Assembly: GCA_963798505.1 (NCBI GenBank)
Contig: CAWCTX010000005.1
Span: forward strand, 124,001-188,000
Length of the DNA: 64,000 nucleotides
Direction: 5' to 3'
Source: CAVWSM01 sp963798505
GTDB lineage: Bacteria > Actinomycetota > Actinomycetes > Jiangellales > Jiangellaceae
Part shown: positions 49,048 to 57,156 of the stretch, piece by piece
How positions within the stretch are numbered: the stretch's first letter is position 1
How the letters are laid out: each line of letters opens with the position of its first letter
Made by a program: the position numbers and the translations under genes
Notes under the pieces: generated by a model
Told to the model about the DNA's origin: nothing
The model's input: the letters and a program-made list of their open reading frames with translations, nothing else
Databases searched by the model: none

Positions 49048-50733
49048 ATGACCGACACCCTCCCCGACCTCAAGCCCCGTTCGCGCGACGTCACCGACGG
49101 CATCGAGAAGACGGCCGCCCGAGGGATGCTGCGCGCGGTAGGCATGGGCGACGACGACTGGGAGAAGCCGCAGATCGGGGTCGCGTCGAGCTGGAACGAG
49201 ATCACGCCGTGCAACCTGTCCCTCGACCGGCTGGCCAAGGCGGTCAAGGACGGCGTGCACTCCGCGGGCGGCTATCCACTGGAGTTCGGCACCATCTCGG
49301 TCTCCGACGGCATCTCGATGGGGCATGAGGGGATGCACTTCTCGCTGGTGTCGCGTGAGGTGATTGCCGACAGCGTCGAGACGGTGATGCAGGCCGAGCG
49401 GCTCGACGGCAGCGTGCTCCTGGCCGGCTGCGACAAGAGCCTGCCCGGCATGCTGATGGCCGCTGCACGGCTCGACCTGGCGTCGGTGTTCCTCTACGCG
49501 GGCAGCATCCTGCCGGGCCGCATCGGCGACCGGGACGTCACGATCATCGACGCGTTCGAAGCGGTCGGCGCCTGCGCCGCAGGCAAGATCACCCGCGAGC
49601 AGGTGCTCGAGATCGAGAAGGCGATCTGTCCCGGCGAGGGCGCGTGCGGCGGCATGTACACCGCCAACACCATGGCCTCCGCCGCCGAGGCGCTCGGCAT
49701 GGCATTGCCCGGCAGCTCGGCGCCCCCGGCCGTAGACCGTCGCCGCGACACGTACGCGCGCAAGAGCGGTGAGGCCGTTGTCAACCTGCTGCGCCAAGGC
49801 ATCACCGCCCGGCAGATCATGACCCGTGACGCGTTCGAGAACGCCATCGCCGTCGTCATGGCGCTCGGCGGCTCGACCAACGCCGTGCTCCACCTGCTCG
49901 CCATCGCCCACGAGGCCGAGGTCGAGCTCGACCTCGACGACTTCAACCGCATCGGGTCGAAGGTGCCGCATCTCGGCGACTTCAAGCCGTTCGGCCGCTA
50001 CGTGATGAGCGACGTCGACCGCGTCGGCGGCATCCCCGTGGTCATGAAGGCGCTGCTCGATGCCGGGCTGCTGCACGGCGACGCGCTGACGGTCACCGGC
50101 AAGACGATCGCGGAGAACCTCGCCGAGATCGACCCGCCGGACCCCGACGGCAACATCATCCGCGAGCTGGCCAACCCCATCCACGCCACCGGCGGCCTGA
50201 CGATCCTGCGCGGCTCGTTCGCTCCGGAAGGGGCTGTCGTCAAGACGGCCGGCTTCGACGAGACGGTGTTCGACGGTCGCGCCCGGGTCTTCGACGGCGA
50301 GCGGGCCGCGATGGACGCGGTGGAGAAGGGCGAGCTCGAGGCGGGCGACGTCGTGGTCATCCGATACGAGGGGCCCAAGGGCGGCCCCGGGATGCGCGAG
50401 ATGCTCGCCGTCACCGGTGCGATCAAGGGTGCCGGTCTCGGCAAGGAGGTGCTCCTCGTCACCGACGGGCGGTTCTCCGGTGGCACGACCGGGCTGTGCA
50501 TCGGGCATGTCGCGCCTGAGGCTGTGGACGGCGGGCCGATTGCGTACGTGCGGGACGGCGACCCGATCCGGCTCGACGTCACCGCCCGGACGCTCGATCT
50601 GCTCGTCGACCCCGCCGAGCTCGAGGCGCGCAAGCAAGGCTGGACCCCCCCGCCGCCGAAGTACACGCGCGGCGTCCTGGCCAAGTACGCCCGCCTTGTC
50701 CAGTCCGCCGCCCGAGGTGCAGTCTGCGACTGA
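49048..50733 (+). CDS. ilvD: Dihydroxy-acid dehydratase
   Basis: 561 aa. Dehydrates 2,3-dihydroxy-isovalerate and -methylvalerate in Val/Ile/Leu synthesis. Fe-S cysteine Cys55 in NEITPCNLSL, further cysteines in LAGCDKSLPGML and EGACGGMYTANTMASAAEALGM (read in parts). Substrate/metal segments FNRIGSKVPHLGDFKP and EGPKGGPGMREML are typical, with C-terminal GGTTGLCIGHVAPEA. ATG at 49048. Separated from ilvBNC by the GGDEF/EAL gene. Confidence 0.97.
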   Translation: MTDTLPDLKPRSRDVTDGIEKTAARGMLRAVGMGDDDWEKPQIGVASSWNEITPCNLSLDRLAKAVKDGVHSAGGYPLEFGTISVSDGISMGHEGMHFSLVSREVIADSVETVMQAERLDGSVLLAGCDKSLPGMLMAAARLDLASVFLYAGSILPGRIGDRDVTIIDAFEAVGACAAGKITREQVLEIEKAICPGEGACGGMYTANTMASAAEALGMALPGSSAPPAVDRRRDTYARKSGEAVVNLLRQGITARQIMTRDAFENAIAVVMALGGSTNAVLHLLAIAHEAEVELDLDDFNRIGSKVPHLGDFKPFGRYVMSDVDRVGGIPVVMKALLDAGLLHGDALTVTGKTIAENLAEIDPPDPDGNIIRELANPIHATGGLTILRGSFAPEGAVVKTAGFDETVFDGRARVFDGERAAMDAVEKGELEAGDVVVIRYEGPKGGPGMREMLAVTGAIKGAGLGKEVLLVTDGRFSGGTTGLCIGHVAPEAVDGGPIAYVRDGDPIRLDVTARTLDLLVDPAELEARKQGWTPPPPKYTRGVLAKYARLVQSAARGAVCD

Positions 50734-50770
50734 CCATGCATCGGCCCAGCGGCACGGCACACTGGGTGCC

Positions 50771-53431
50771 ATGACCGCTCAACCGGTAGGCAGCCCGCGG
50801 TGGGCGCGGCATGCCCTTCCGGCGGCGGTGCTGCTCGTGGCGGTTGGGCTCGCCTACGGGTTCGGGGTGCCCGACGGCTGGGCGCACGTGGGCCTGGCCG
50901 GGCTTGCGGTCTGGGCGGGAGTGGGGTTCTGGCGGCGGGTCAGCCATCCGGCCGGATGGCTGATCGCGGTCTGGGCCTTCCTGACCGCCCTGCGCGAGCT
51001 GCAGCTGGCATGGTTCCTCCTCTCCGATGAGTACGCCCGGCCATCCTCGGTGCCGGGGGGCGTGGCCACGTTCGCCGCGTCGCTCGCCGTCGGTGCGGTC
51101 GGTGCGGCCACAGCATTGAGGGCCAGGCATCAACCGGGCGGTCTCTGGCGGGCGGCGCTCGACGGCTGGGTCGCCACGGGGTCTCTCGGAGCGGTCGTCT
51201 GGACCCTGCTCATCGAGCCGACCCAAGACACAGATCTCCGGTTGCACGTCGTGCTCAGGCTGGCCGCTGCGATGGTGGAGATCGGGCTCCTGGTCATGGT
51301 GGGCACGGTGGCGCTGCTGGGCTCGGCGCCGCTGCGGCTGCGGGCAGCCACCCGGACCCTCGGTATCGGCGCGCTTCTCGTCCGAGACCTCATGTTCGTC
51401 GTCGCAGACGAGCGACAGGGGTCGCTGGCGCCGGAGCTCTACGTGGCCGCCGCGTTCATCGCGTACGTCGCCTTCGCCGGCGGGAACCAGATCGACGAGG
51501 TGCCCGACCAGCTGCCGCGGTTCGCACAGCGCGGCACCGTCACCCGGCTCGCCCTCCCGTACGTGATCGCCGGAGGGTGCGGCATCGTGCTCGCCCTCGC
51601 CGCGTTCCTCGGGGACGGGCTCGGCGCGATCCCCCTCGGTCTGATGGTCAGCGTCGTCGTGGTCCTGGTCGTGCGGCAGGCAACATCCATTCGTGACACC
51701 GCCGAGCTCATGCATGACCTCGCCAAGAGCGAGGACCACTTCCGGTCGCTCGTGCTCGGGTCGAGTGACGTGATCATGGTCACCGACGCCGATGGTCGCC
51801 TGACGTACGTGAGTCCGGCCGCGCAGCGCGTCCTCGGACGGCCTCCGTCGGCACTCGTCGGGGCTCATGTGCTCGATCTGCTCCACCCCGCGGACCGCGA
51901 GGCGGTGCGCCGCCGGATGGAGCGCATCAGCGCGCAGGGCGGTGTCGCCCACGTCGACGCCCGTGTCGCCACCGGTGATGGAGGCTGGCGGCACACCGGC
52001 TCGACCGTTACGAGCACCGAGCGTGGGCTGCTGCTGAACCTGCGCGACATCACCGAGCGCATCCGGCTGCAGGACAGGCTTCGGCACCTCGCCTACCACG
52101 ACGCGCTCACCGGGTTGCCCAACCGGTCGCTGCTCGTCGAGCGGCTCAGGGCCGAGCTGCAGACCAACTACGCCGACGGCGTGACGGCGGTGCTCTTCCT
52201 CGATCTCGACAAGTTCAAGACGGTCAACGACACCCAGGGCCACGACGCCGGCGACGGCGTGCTGGTCGAAGCAGCCCGGCGCATGCGCAGGATCGTCTCG
52301 TCGGTAGACATGGTCGCCCGGTTCGGCGGCGATGAGTTCGCCATCCTCATCGCCCGTCGCGAGGGGCCCGAAGCGGTCCTCTCGATCGCCGAAAGAGTGT
52401 CGGAGGCGCTGGCCCGGCCGTTCACAGTCAGCGGGCGGCCGGTGCCGGTGCCGGCGAGCATCGGAGTGGCCTTCGCCGATCGGTCCTCCGACGCGGAGGC
52501 GCTGATCCGCAACGCCGACCTCGCGATGTACGCCGCGAAGCAGCGAGGCGTCCCGAGCATCGAGGCCTATCGACCCGAGCTGCTCGCCGACGCCGTCACC
52601 CGGCTCGACCTCAGCTCGCTGCTGGCCCAGCCGCTTGGGGAGGAGAGCCTCGCGCTGCTGTACCAGCCGGTGGTCGCGTTGCGCACCGGCCGGGTCGTGG
52701 ACCTCGAGGCGCTGATCAGATGGCGCGCCGAGTCTGGAGCGCTCATGACCCCGGCCGAGCTTGTCCAACTGGCCGAGAAGTCGGGGCAGATCGTGCCGCT
52801 CGGCCGCTGGGTGATGCAGCAGGCGCTGGGCCAGGCCGCGCGCTGGCGGGCCGGCGGGCACGACGTCGGCATCGCGGTCAACCTCAGCGTCGGTCAAGTC
52901 ACCCAAGGCATCGTCGAGGCGGTCCGCGAAGCGCTCGCCGAGAGCGGTGTGCCGCCGCGTGCGCTGACCCTGGAGCTCACCGAGAGCCTGCTGCTCGAGG
53001 ATGTCGAGGCCGGCACCGAGCGGCTGCTCGAGCTCAAGGCGCTGGGGGTGCGGATCGCGCTCGACGACTTCGGCACCGGCTACTCGTCGCTGTCGTACCT
53101 GCGCCGGCTCCCCGTCGACATCGTGAAGGTCGACCGCAGCTTCGTCAGCGCCATCGGCGACCCGCAGGCCGATGCCGTGCTCTCGGCCATGATCAGGCTG
53201 GCCCTCGAGCTGAAGCTCGGCGTCACTGCCGAGGGCGTCGAGCGGGCCGACCAAGCCCGCCGACTGGCCCGCATGGGCTGTCACCGCGGCCAGGGTTTCC
53301 TGTTCTCCGGGCCGGTGGACGCATCGGGGGTCGAGCGGCTGCTCGCGCTCGACCGCATCCCGTACCTCGACAGCCGTACCGCATTGCGGACCTCTGTCCC
53401 ATATCCCGAGACGACGGTCACAACGTCTTGA
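50771..53431 (+). CDS. Membrane PAS-GGDEF-EAL protein (cyclic di-GMP turnover)
   Basis: 886 aa from ATG at 50771. About nine N-terminal membrane helices (residues 10-320) make a sensor region. A PAS domain follows (FRSLVLGSSDVIMVTDADGRL). The GGDEF domain has an intact active site (ARFGGDEFAIL) with metal site LFLDLDKFKTVNDT; the inhibitory RxxD site reads SSVD, so product inhibition is probably lost. The EAL domain has YQPVVALRTGRVVDLEALIRW, LTLELTESLLLED, ALDDFGTGYSSLSYLRRLPVDIVKVDRSFV (in parts) and AEGVERADQARRL, so phosphodiesterase residues appear present. It may be bifunctional. Sits between ilvD and the ilvB leader. Confidence 0.92.
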   Translation: MTAQPVGSPRWARHALPAAVLLVAVGLAYGFGVPDGWAHVGLAGLAVWAGVGFWRRVSHPAGWLIAVWAFLTALRELQLAWFLLSDEYARPSSVPGGVATFAASLAVGAVGAATALRARHQPGGLWRAALDGWVATGSLGAVVWTLLIEPTQDTDLRLHVVLRLAAAMVEIGLLVMVGTVALLGSAPLRLRAATRTLGIGALLVRDLMFVVADERQGSLAPELYVAAAFIAYVAFAGGNQIDEVPDQLPRFAQRGTVTRLALPYVIAGGCGIVLALAAFLGDGLGAIPLGLMVSVVVVLVVRQATSIRDTAELMHDLAKSEDHFRSLVLGSSDVIMVTDADGRLTYVSPAAQRVLGRPPSALVGAHVLDLLHPADREAVRRRMERISAQGGVAHVDARVATGDGGWRHTGSTVTSTERGLLLNLRDITERIRLQDRLRHLAYHDALTGLPNRSLLVERLRAELQTNYADGVTAVLFLDLDKFKTVNDTQGHDAGDGVLVEAARRMRRIVSSVDMVARFGGDEFAILIARREGPEAVLSIAERVSEALARPFTVSGRPVPVPASIGVAFADRSSDAEALIRNADLAMYAAKQRGVPSIEAYRPELLADAVTRLDLSSLLAQPLGEESLALLYQPVVALRTGRVVDLEALIRWRAESGALMTPAELVQLAEKSGQIVPLGRWVMQQALGQAARWRAGGHDVGIAVNLSVGQVTQGIVEAVREALAESGVPPRALTLELTESLLLEDVEAGTERLLELKALGVRIALDDFGTGYSSLSYLRRLPVDIVKVDRSFVSAIGDPQADAVLSAMIRLALELKLGVTAEGVERADQARRLARMGCHRGQGFLFSGPVDASGVERLLALDRIPYLDSRTALRTSVPYPETTVTTS

Positions 53432-53463
53432 CGTGCCCGCGGGCCGTCGAGAACAGTTCAGCC

Positions 53464-53505
53464 ATGCCGCAGAGCATTCTCGTACTCCTGCAGCGCGACG
53501 ACTGA
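53464..53505 (+). CDS. ilvB leader peptide (13 aa)
   Basis: Starts ATG at 53464 and reads MPQSILVLLQRDD, then stop. The run Ile-Leu-Val-Leu-Leu holds all three branched-chain amino acids, and the ORF lies just upstream of a strong hairpin with a T-tract and the ilvB gene. That is the usual design of ribosome-mediated transcription attenuation, known for actinobacterial ilvB. Overlooked by automatic calling because of its size. Confidence 0.8.
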   Translation: MPQSILVLLQRDD

Positions 53506-53524
53506 CGCACCACATCGTCGCGCT

Positions 53525-53562
53525 CCCCTCGTCGCCCGCATGGGCCGAGGGGCTTTCTTTTT
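53525..53562 (+). terminator. Attenuator terminator of ilvBNC
   Basis: Stem CCCCTCG (53525-53531) with CGAGGGG (53546-53552), extended inward by GCCC (53534-53537) with GGGC (53542-53545) around a GCAT loop, and followed by CTTTCTTTTT. A classic intrinsic terminator, rare in this GC-rich window, placed 20 bases after the leader-peptide stop and 54 bases before ilvB. Confidence 0.85.
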
Positions 53563-53615
53563 GGTGCACATTGTCTTTGGGTGCAGATGACTCAGAACCG
53601 ACGAAGAAGGCCGAG

Positions 53616-55391
53616 ATGACCGAGCAACACGCGAGCCCGCCGCAGGCGGTGACCGGCGCGCAGAGCCTGATCCGCGCGCTGGAGGAGGCCGGTGCCGAGA
53701 CCGTCTTCGGCATCCCGGGCGGCGCCATCCTTCCGGCGTACGACCCGCTCCTGGACTCACGTCGCATCCGGCACGTACTCGTGCGGCACGAGCAGGGCGC
53801 GGGGCACGCGGCGCAGGGCTACGCGCTCGCCACGGGCCGGGTCGGTGTGTGCATGGCGACGAGCGGCCCGGGCGCCACCAACCTGGTCACGCCGATCGCC
53901 GACGCCTACATGGACTCGGTTCCGCTGGTCGCCATCACCGGCCAGGTGCCCAGCTCGGCGATCGGCACCGACGCCTTCCAGGAGGCGGACATCCGGGGCA
54001 TCACGATGCCCATCACGAAGCACAACTACCTGATCACCGACGCCGCGGAGATCCCGCGCGCGATCGCTGAGGCGTTCCACATCGCGGGCACCGGCCGACC
54101 CGGCCCGGTGCTCGTCGACGTGACGAAGGACGCGCTGCAGGCCAGCACCACCTTCGCCTGGCCGCAGGAGATCGACCTGCCGGGCTACCGCCCGGTGACG
54201 CGTCCGCACGCGCGGCAGGTGCGCGAGGCCGCGCGGCTGCTCGTCGACGCCCGCCGGCCGGTCCTCTATGTCGGTGGCGGCGTAGTCAAGGCGGGCGCCT
54301 CGGAGGTGCTCCGCGAGCTCGCCGAGCTCTCCGGCGCCCCGGTGATCACGACCCTGATGGCGCGCGGCGCGTTTCCCGACAGCCACCCCCAGCACCTCGG
54401 GATGCCGGGCATGCACGGCACGGTGTCGGCCGTCGGTGCGCTGCAGAAGAGCGACCTGATCGTCGCGCTCGGCGCGCGCTTCGACGACCGCGTCACCGGC
54501 AAGCTGTCGACGTTCGCGCCCGACGCCACGGTGGTGCACGCCGACATCGACCCGGCCGAGATCTCCAAGAACCGCACGGCTGAGGTGCCGATCGTCGGCG
54601 ACGCTCGGGAGATCATCGCCGACCTGGTGGTGGCGCTGCGCGCGGAGCACGAGGCCGGTCGGCGGGGTGACTACGCCGGGTGGTGGCGGCAGCTCGAGGA
54701 GTGGCGGGGCCGCTACCCGGTCGGGTTCTCCGAGCCGGACGACGGGAGCCTCTCGCCGCAGTACGTGATCCAGCGGCTCGGCAAGATCGCTGGACCGGAC
54801 GCCTACTACGTCGCCGGCGTCGGCCAGCACCAGATGTGGGCCTCGCAGTTCATCTCGTTCGAGCAGCCGGGGCATTGGTTCAACTCCGGCGGGCTGGGGA
54901 CTATGGGCTTCGCGGTGCCTGCCGCCATGGGCGCGCAGGTGGGCCGGCCAGATGCCATCGTGTGGGCGATCGACGGCGACGGCTGCTTCCAGATGACCAA
55001 CCAGGAGCTCGCGACCTGTGCGCTCGAGGGCATCCCGATCAAGGTCGCCGTCATCAACAACGAGTCCCTCGGCATGGTGCGTCAGTGGCAGACGCTGTTC
55101 TACGGCGGCCGCTATTCGAGTACGGACCTCCATACGGGCCCGACGATGCGCATCCCGGACTTCGTCAAGCTCGCCGAGGCGTACGGCTGTGTCGGCTTGC
55201 GCTGCGACACCGCCGCCGACGTCGACGCGACCATCGAGAAGGCGATGGCGATCGACGACCGCCCGGTGGTGGTCGACTTCACCGTCCACCGCGACGCGAT
55301 GGTGTGGCCGATGGTGGCGGCCGGGACGAGCAACGACGACATCCAGTACGCCCGCGGCCTCGCGCCCGAGTGGGACCGTGAGGAGTCCTGA
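53616..55391 (+). CDS. ilvB: Acetolactate synthase large subunit
   Basis: 591 aa from ATG at 53616 (GAAGAAGG upstream); the frame is open further up through the leader region. ThDP enzyme, first common step of branched-chain synthesis. Activation Glu in VLVRHEQGAGHAAQGYALATG (parts), central FAD domain, ThDP motif IDGDGCFQMTNQELATCALE with NNESLGMVRQWQ. Length is normal. Followed by ilvN with a 1-base TGATG overlap. Likely controlled by the attenuator at 53464-53562. Confidence 0.96.
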   Translation: MTEQHASPPQAVTGAQSLIRALEEAGAETVFGIPGGAILPAYDPLLDSRRIRHVLVRHEQGAGHAAQGYALATGRVGVCMATSGPGATNLVTPIADAYMDSVPLVAITGQVPSSAIGTDAFQEADIRGITMPITKHNYLITDAAEIPRAIAEAFHIAGTGRPGPVLVDVTKDALQASTTFAWPQEIDLPGYRPVTRPHARQVREAARLLVDARRPVLYVGGGVVKAGASEVLRELAELSGAPVITTLMARGAFPDSHPQHLGMPGMHGTVSAVGALQKSDLIVALGARFDDRVTGKLSTFAPDATVVHADIDPAEISKNRTAEVPIVGDAREIIADLVVALRAEHEAGRRGDYAGWWRQLEEWRGRYPVGFSEPDDGSLSPQYVIQRLGKIAGPDAYYVAGVGQHQMWASQFISFEQPGHWFNSGGLGTMGFAVPAAMGAQVGRPDAIVWAIDGDGCFQMTNQELATCALEGIPIKVAVINNESLGMVRQWQTLFYGGRYSSTDLHTGPTMRIPDFVKLAEAYGCVGLRCDTAADVDATIEKAMAIDDRPVVVDFTVHRDAMVWPMVAAGTSNDDIQYARGLAPEWDREES

Positions 55392-55927
55392 TGACCACGC
55401 CACCGCAGACCCACACGCTGTCCGTTCTCGTGGAGAACAAGCCGGGTGTCCTCGCCCGGATCGCCGTGCTGTTCGCCCGCCGCGGGTTCAACATCGAGTC
55501 GCTGGCGGTCGGCCCGACCGAGCATCCGGCGGTCAGCCGCATGACCATCGTCGTCAACGTCGACGAGCGACCGCTCGAGCAGGTGACCAAGCAGCTCAAC
55601 AAACTGGTCAACGTCATCAAGATCGTCGAGCTCGACGCGGCCACGTCGGTGCAGCGCGAGCTGCTCCTCGTCAAGGTCAAGGCCGATGCCGAGTCGCGCT
55701 CGCACATCCTGGAGACCGTGCAGCTGTTCCGCGCCCGGGTCGTCGACGTCGTGCCGGACGCGGTGACGATCGAGGCCACCGGGTCGTCGGACAAGCTCGA
55801 CGCGCTGTTGCGCGTGCTCGAGCCGTACGGCGTCCGCGAGCTCGTCCAGTCCGGCATGGTCGCCGTGGCCCGCGGGTCGCGGTCGATGACCGACCGGGCG
55901 CTGAAATCGCTCGACCGCCCCGCCTAA
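55391..55927 (+). CDS. ilvN: Acetolactate synthase small (regulatory) subunit
   Basis: 178 aa. N-terminal ACT domain binding valine: HTLSVLVENKPGVLARIAVLFARRGFNIESLAVG (in parts), then MTIVVNVDERPLEQVTKQLNKL, and the C-terminal ALS small-subunit domain RELLLVKVKADAESRSHILE. ATG overlaps the ilvB stop. Confidence 0.96.
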   Translation: MTTPPQTHTLSVLVENKPGVLARIAVLFARRGFNIESLAVGPTEHPAVSRMTIVVNVDERPLEQVTKQLNKLVNVIKIVELDAATSVQRELLLVKVKADAESRSHILETVQLFRARVVDVVPDAVTIEATGSSDKLDALLRVLEPYGVRELVQSGMVAVARGSRSMTDRALKSLDRPA

Positions 55928-55937
55928 AAATGCCCCA

Positions 55938-55987
55938 TGATCATGAAGGATCCTCGACCCCGCAGGGGAGACGATCCTTCATGATCA
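55938..55987. repeat. 15-bp perfect hairpin between ilvN and ilvC
   Basis: TGATCATGAAGGATC (55938-55952) pairs perfectly with GATCCTTCATGATCA (55973-55987). The 20-base loop itself contains CCCCGCAGGGG. It lies in the 86-base gap of the ilvBNC operon, 26 bases before the ilvC start. There is no T-tract. It could act in mRNA processing, differential stability or as a partial terminator. Confidence 0.75.
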
Positions 55988-56013
55988 CCGTAGGAAGTGA
56001 AGGAGAAGCCCTC

Positions 56014-57045
56014 GTGGCAGAACTGCTATACGACAACGACGCCGACCTCTCGGTGATCCAGGGGCGCGTGGTCGCCGTGATCGGCTACGGCAGCCAGGGC
56101 CATGCCCATGCGTTGTCGCTGCGTGACTCCGGCGTCGACGTACGCGTCGGCCTGCCCGAGGGCTCCAAGAGTCGCGCCAAGGCCGAGGCCGAGGGGCTGC
56201 GAGTCGTGACGCCGGCTGAGGCGGTCGCCGAGTCGGACGTGATCATGATCCTGGCGCCCGACCCGGCGCAGCGTGACCTCTACAAGAACGAGATAGAGCC
56301 CAACCTGCAGGACGGCGATGCGCTGTTCTTCGGGCACGGCTTCAACATCCGGTTCGGCTACATCAAGCCGCCGGCCAACGTCGACGTCGCGATGGTGGCG
56401 CCCAAGGGCCCCGGTCACCTGGTGCGCCGCGAGTACGTCGACGGGCGCGGCGTCCCCGTCCTCGTCGCGGTCGAGCAGGACGCGTCGGGGGAGGCCTGGC
56501 CGCTCGCGCTCTCGTACGCAAAGGCCATCGGCGGGCTCCGTGCCGGCGGCATCAAGACGACCTTCACCGAGGAGACCGAGACCGACCTGTTCGGCGAGCA
56601 GACCGTCCTGTGCGGCGGCGTGTCGCGGCTCATCCAGAGCGGGTTCGAGGTGCTCACCGAGGCCGGCTACCAGCCCGAGGTCGCCTACTTCGAGTGCCTG
56701 CACGAGCTCAAGCTCATCGTCGACCTCATGTACGAGGGCGGCATCGCCAAGCAGCGCTGGTCGGTGTCGGACACGGCCGAGTACGGCGACTACACCACCG
56801 GCCCGAAGATCATCGACGCCTCGGTCAAGCAGCGCATGAGAGAGGCTCTCACCGCGATCCAGGACGGCACCTGGGCCGCGGAGTTCATCGCCGACCAGGA
56901 CGCCGGCGCCCCGAAGTTCAAGCAGTACCGCGCCGAGGGCGAGGCGCACCCCATCGAGGCCACGGGTCGCGAGCTGCGCAAGCTCATGAGCTGGATCAAG
57001 CCGACCGGCGAGGACGACTACACGGAGGGCACCGCCGCGCGCTGA
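56014..57045 (+). CDS. ilvC: Ketol-acid reductoisomerase (class I, NADP-dependent)
   Basis: 343 aa from GTG at 56014, chosen for AAGGAG (55999-56004) and the usual start VAELLYDNDADLSVIQGR; an in-frame ATG at 55981 lies within the hairpin. Rossmann motif VAVIGYGSQGHAHALSLRDSG; MVAPKGPGHLVRREY; metal/substrate residues in the knotted domain with TDLFGEQTVLCGGV and FECLHELKLIVDLMYEGG. Acts after IlvBN and before IlvD. Confidence 0.97.
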   Translation: MAELLYDNDADLSVIQGRVVAVIGYGSQGHAHALSLRDSGVDVRVGLPEGSKSRAKAEAEGLRVVTPAEAVAESDVIMILAPDPAQRDLYKNEIEPNLQDGDALFFGHGFNIRFGYIKPPANVDVAMVAPKGPGHLVRREYVDGRGVPVLVAVEQDASGEAWPLALSYAKAIGGLRAGGIKTTFTEETETDLFGEQTVLCGGVSRLIQSGFEVLTEAGYQPEVAYFECLHELKLIVDLMYEGGIAKQRWSVSDTAEYGDYTTGPKIIDASVKQRMREALTAIQDGTWAAEFIADQDAGAPKFKQYRAEGEAHPIEATGRELRKLMSWIKPTGEDDYTEGTAAR

Positions 57046-57063
57046 GGCGGCCCTGCTGCGTTG

Positions 57064-57112
57064 GATCAGGGGGACCCATGTCCGAACCTATTGGACACGG
57101 GTCCCCCTGATC
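57064..57112. terminator. Long hairpin downstream of ilvC
   Basis: 14-bp perfect stem: GATCAGGGGGACCC (57064-57077) with GGGTCCCCCTGATC (57099-57112), continued inside by TGTCC/GGACA (57079-57083, 57093-57097) and a 9-base loop. It lies between the convergent ilvC and ECF sigma genes, 18 bases past the ilvC stop. Probable bidirectional terminator or repeat element; there is no T-tract. Confidence 0.7.
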
Positions 57113-57121
57113 GGCTGCTGG

Positions 57122-57144
57122 ATTGGACACGGGTCCCCCTGATC
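57122..57144 (+). repeat. Direct repeat of the ilvC-hairpin right arm
   Basis: 23 bases (ATTGGACACGGGTCCCCC plus TGATC) identical to 57090-57112, ten bases after it. It could also pair with the left arm at 57064, giving two alternative hairpins. Confidence 0.75.
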
Positions 57145-57156
57145 CGGTCCCGGGCC

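Noticed and set aside
50579..53767. Very long minus-strand open frame opposite the GGDEF-EAL and ilvB genes
   Set aside because: Codon shadow of high-GC genes: low-complexity Arg/Gly/His-rich translation with no family motif, while the plus strand encodes recognised proteins.
55981..56013. Upstream ATG as the ilvC start
   Set aside because: It lies within the right arm of the hairpin without a ribosome-binding site; GTG at 56014 has AAGGAG at good spacing and the usual N-terminus.
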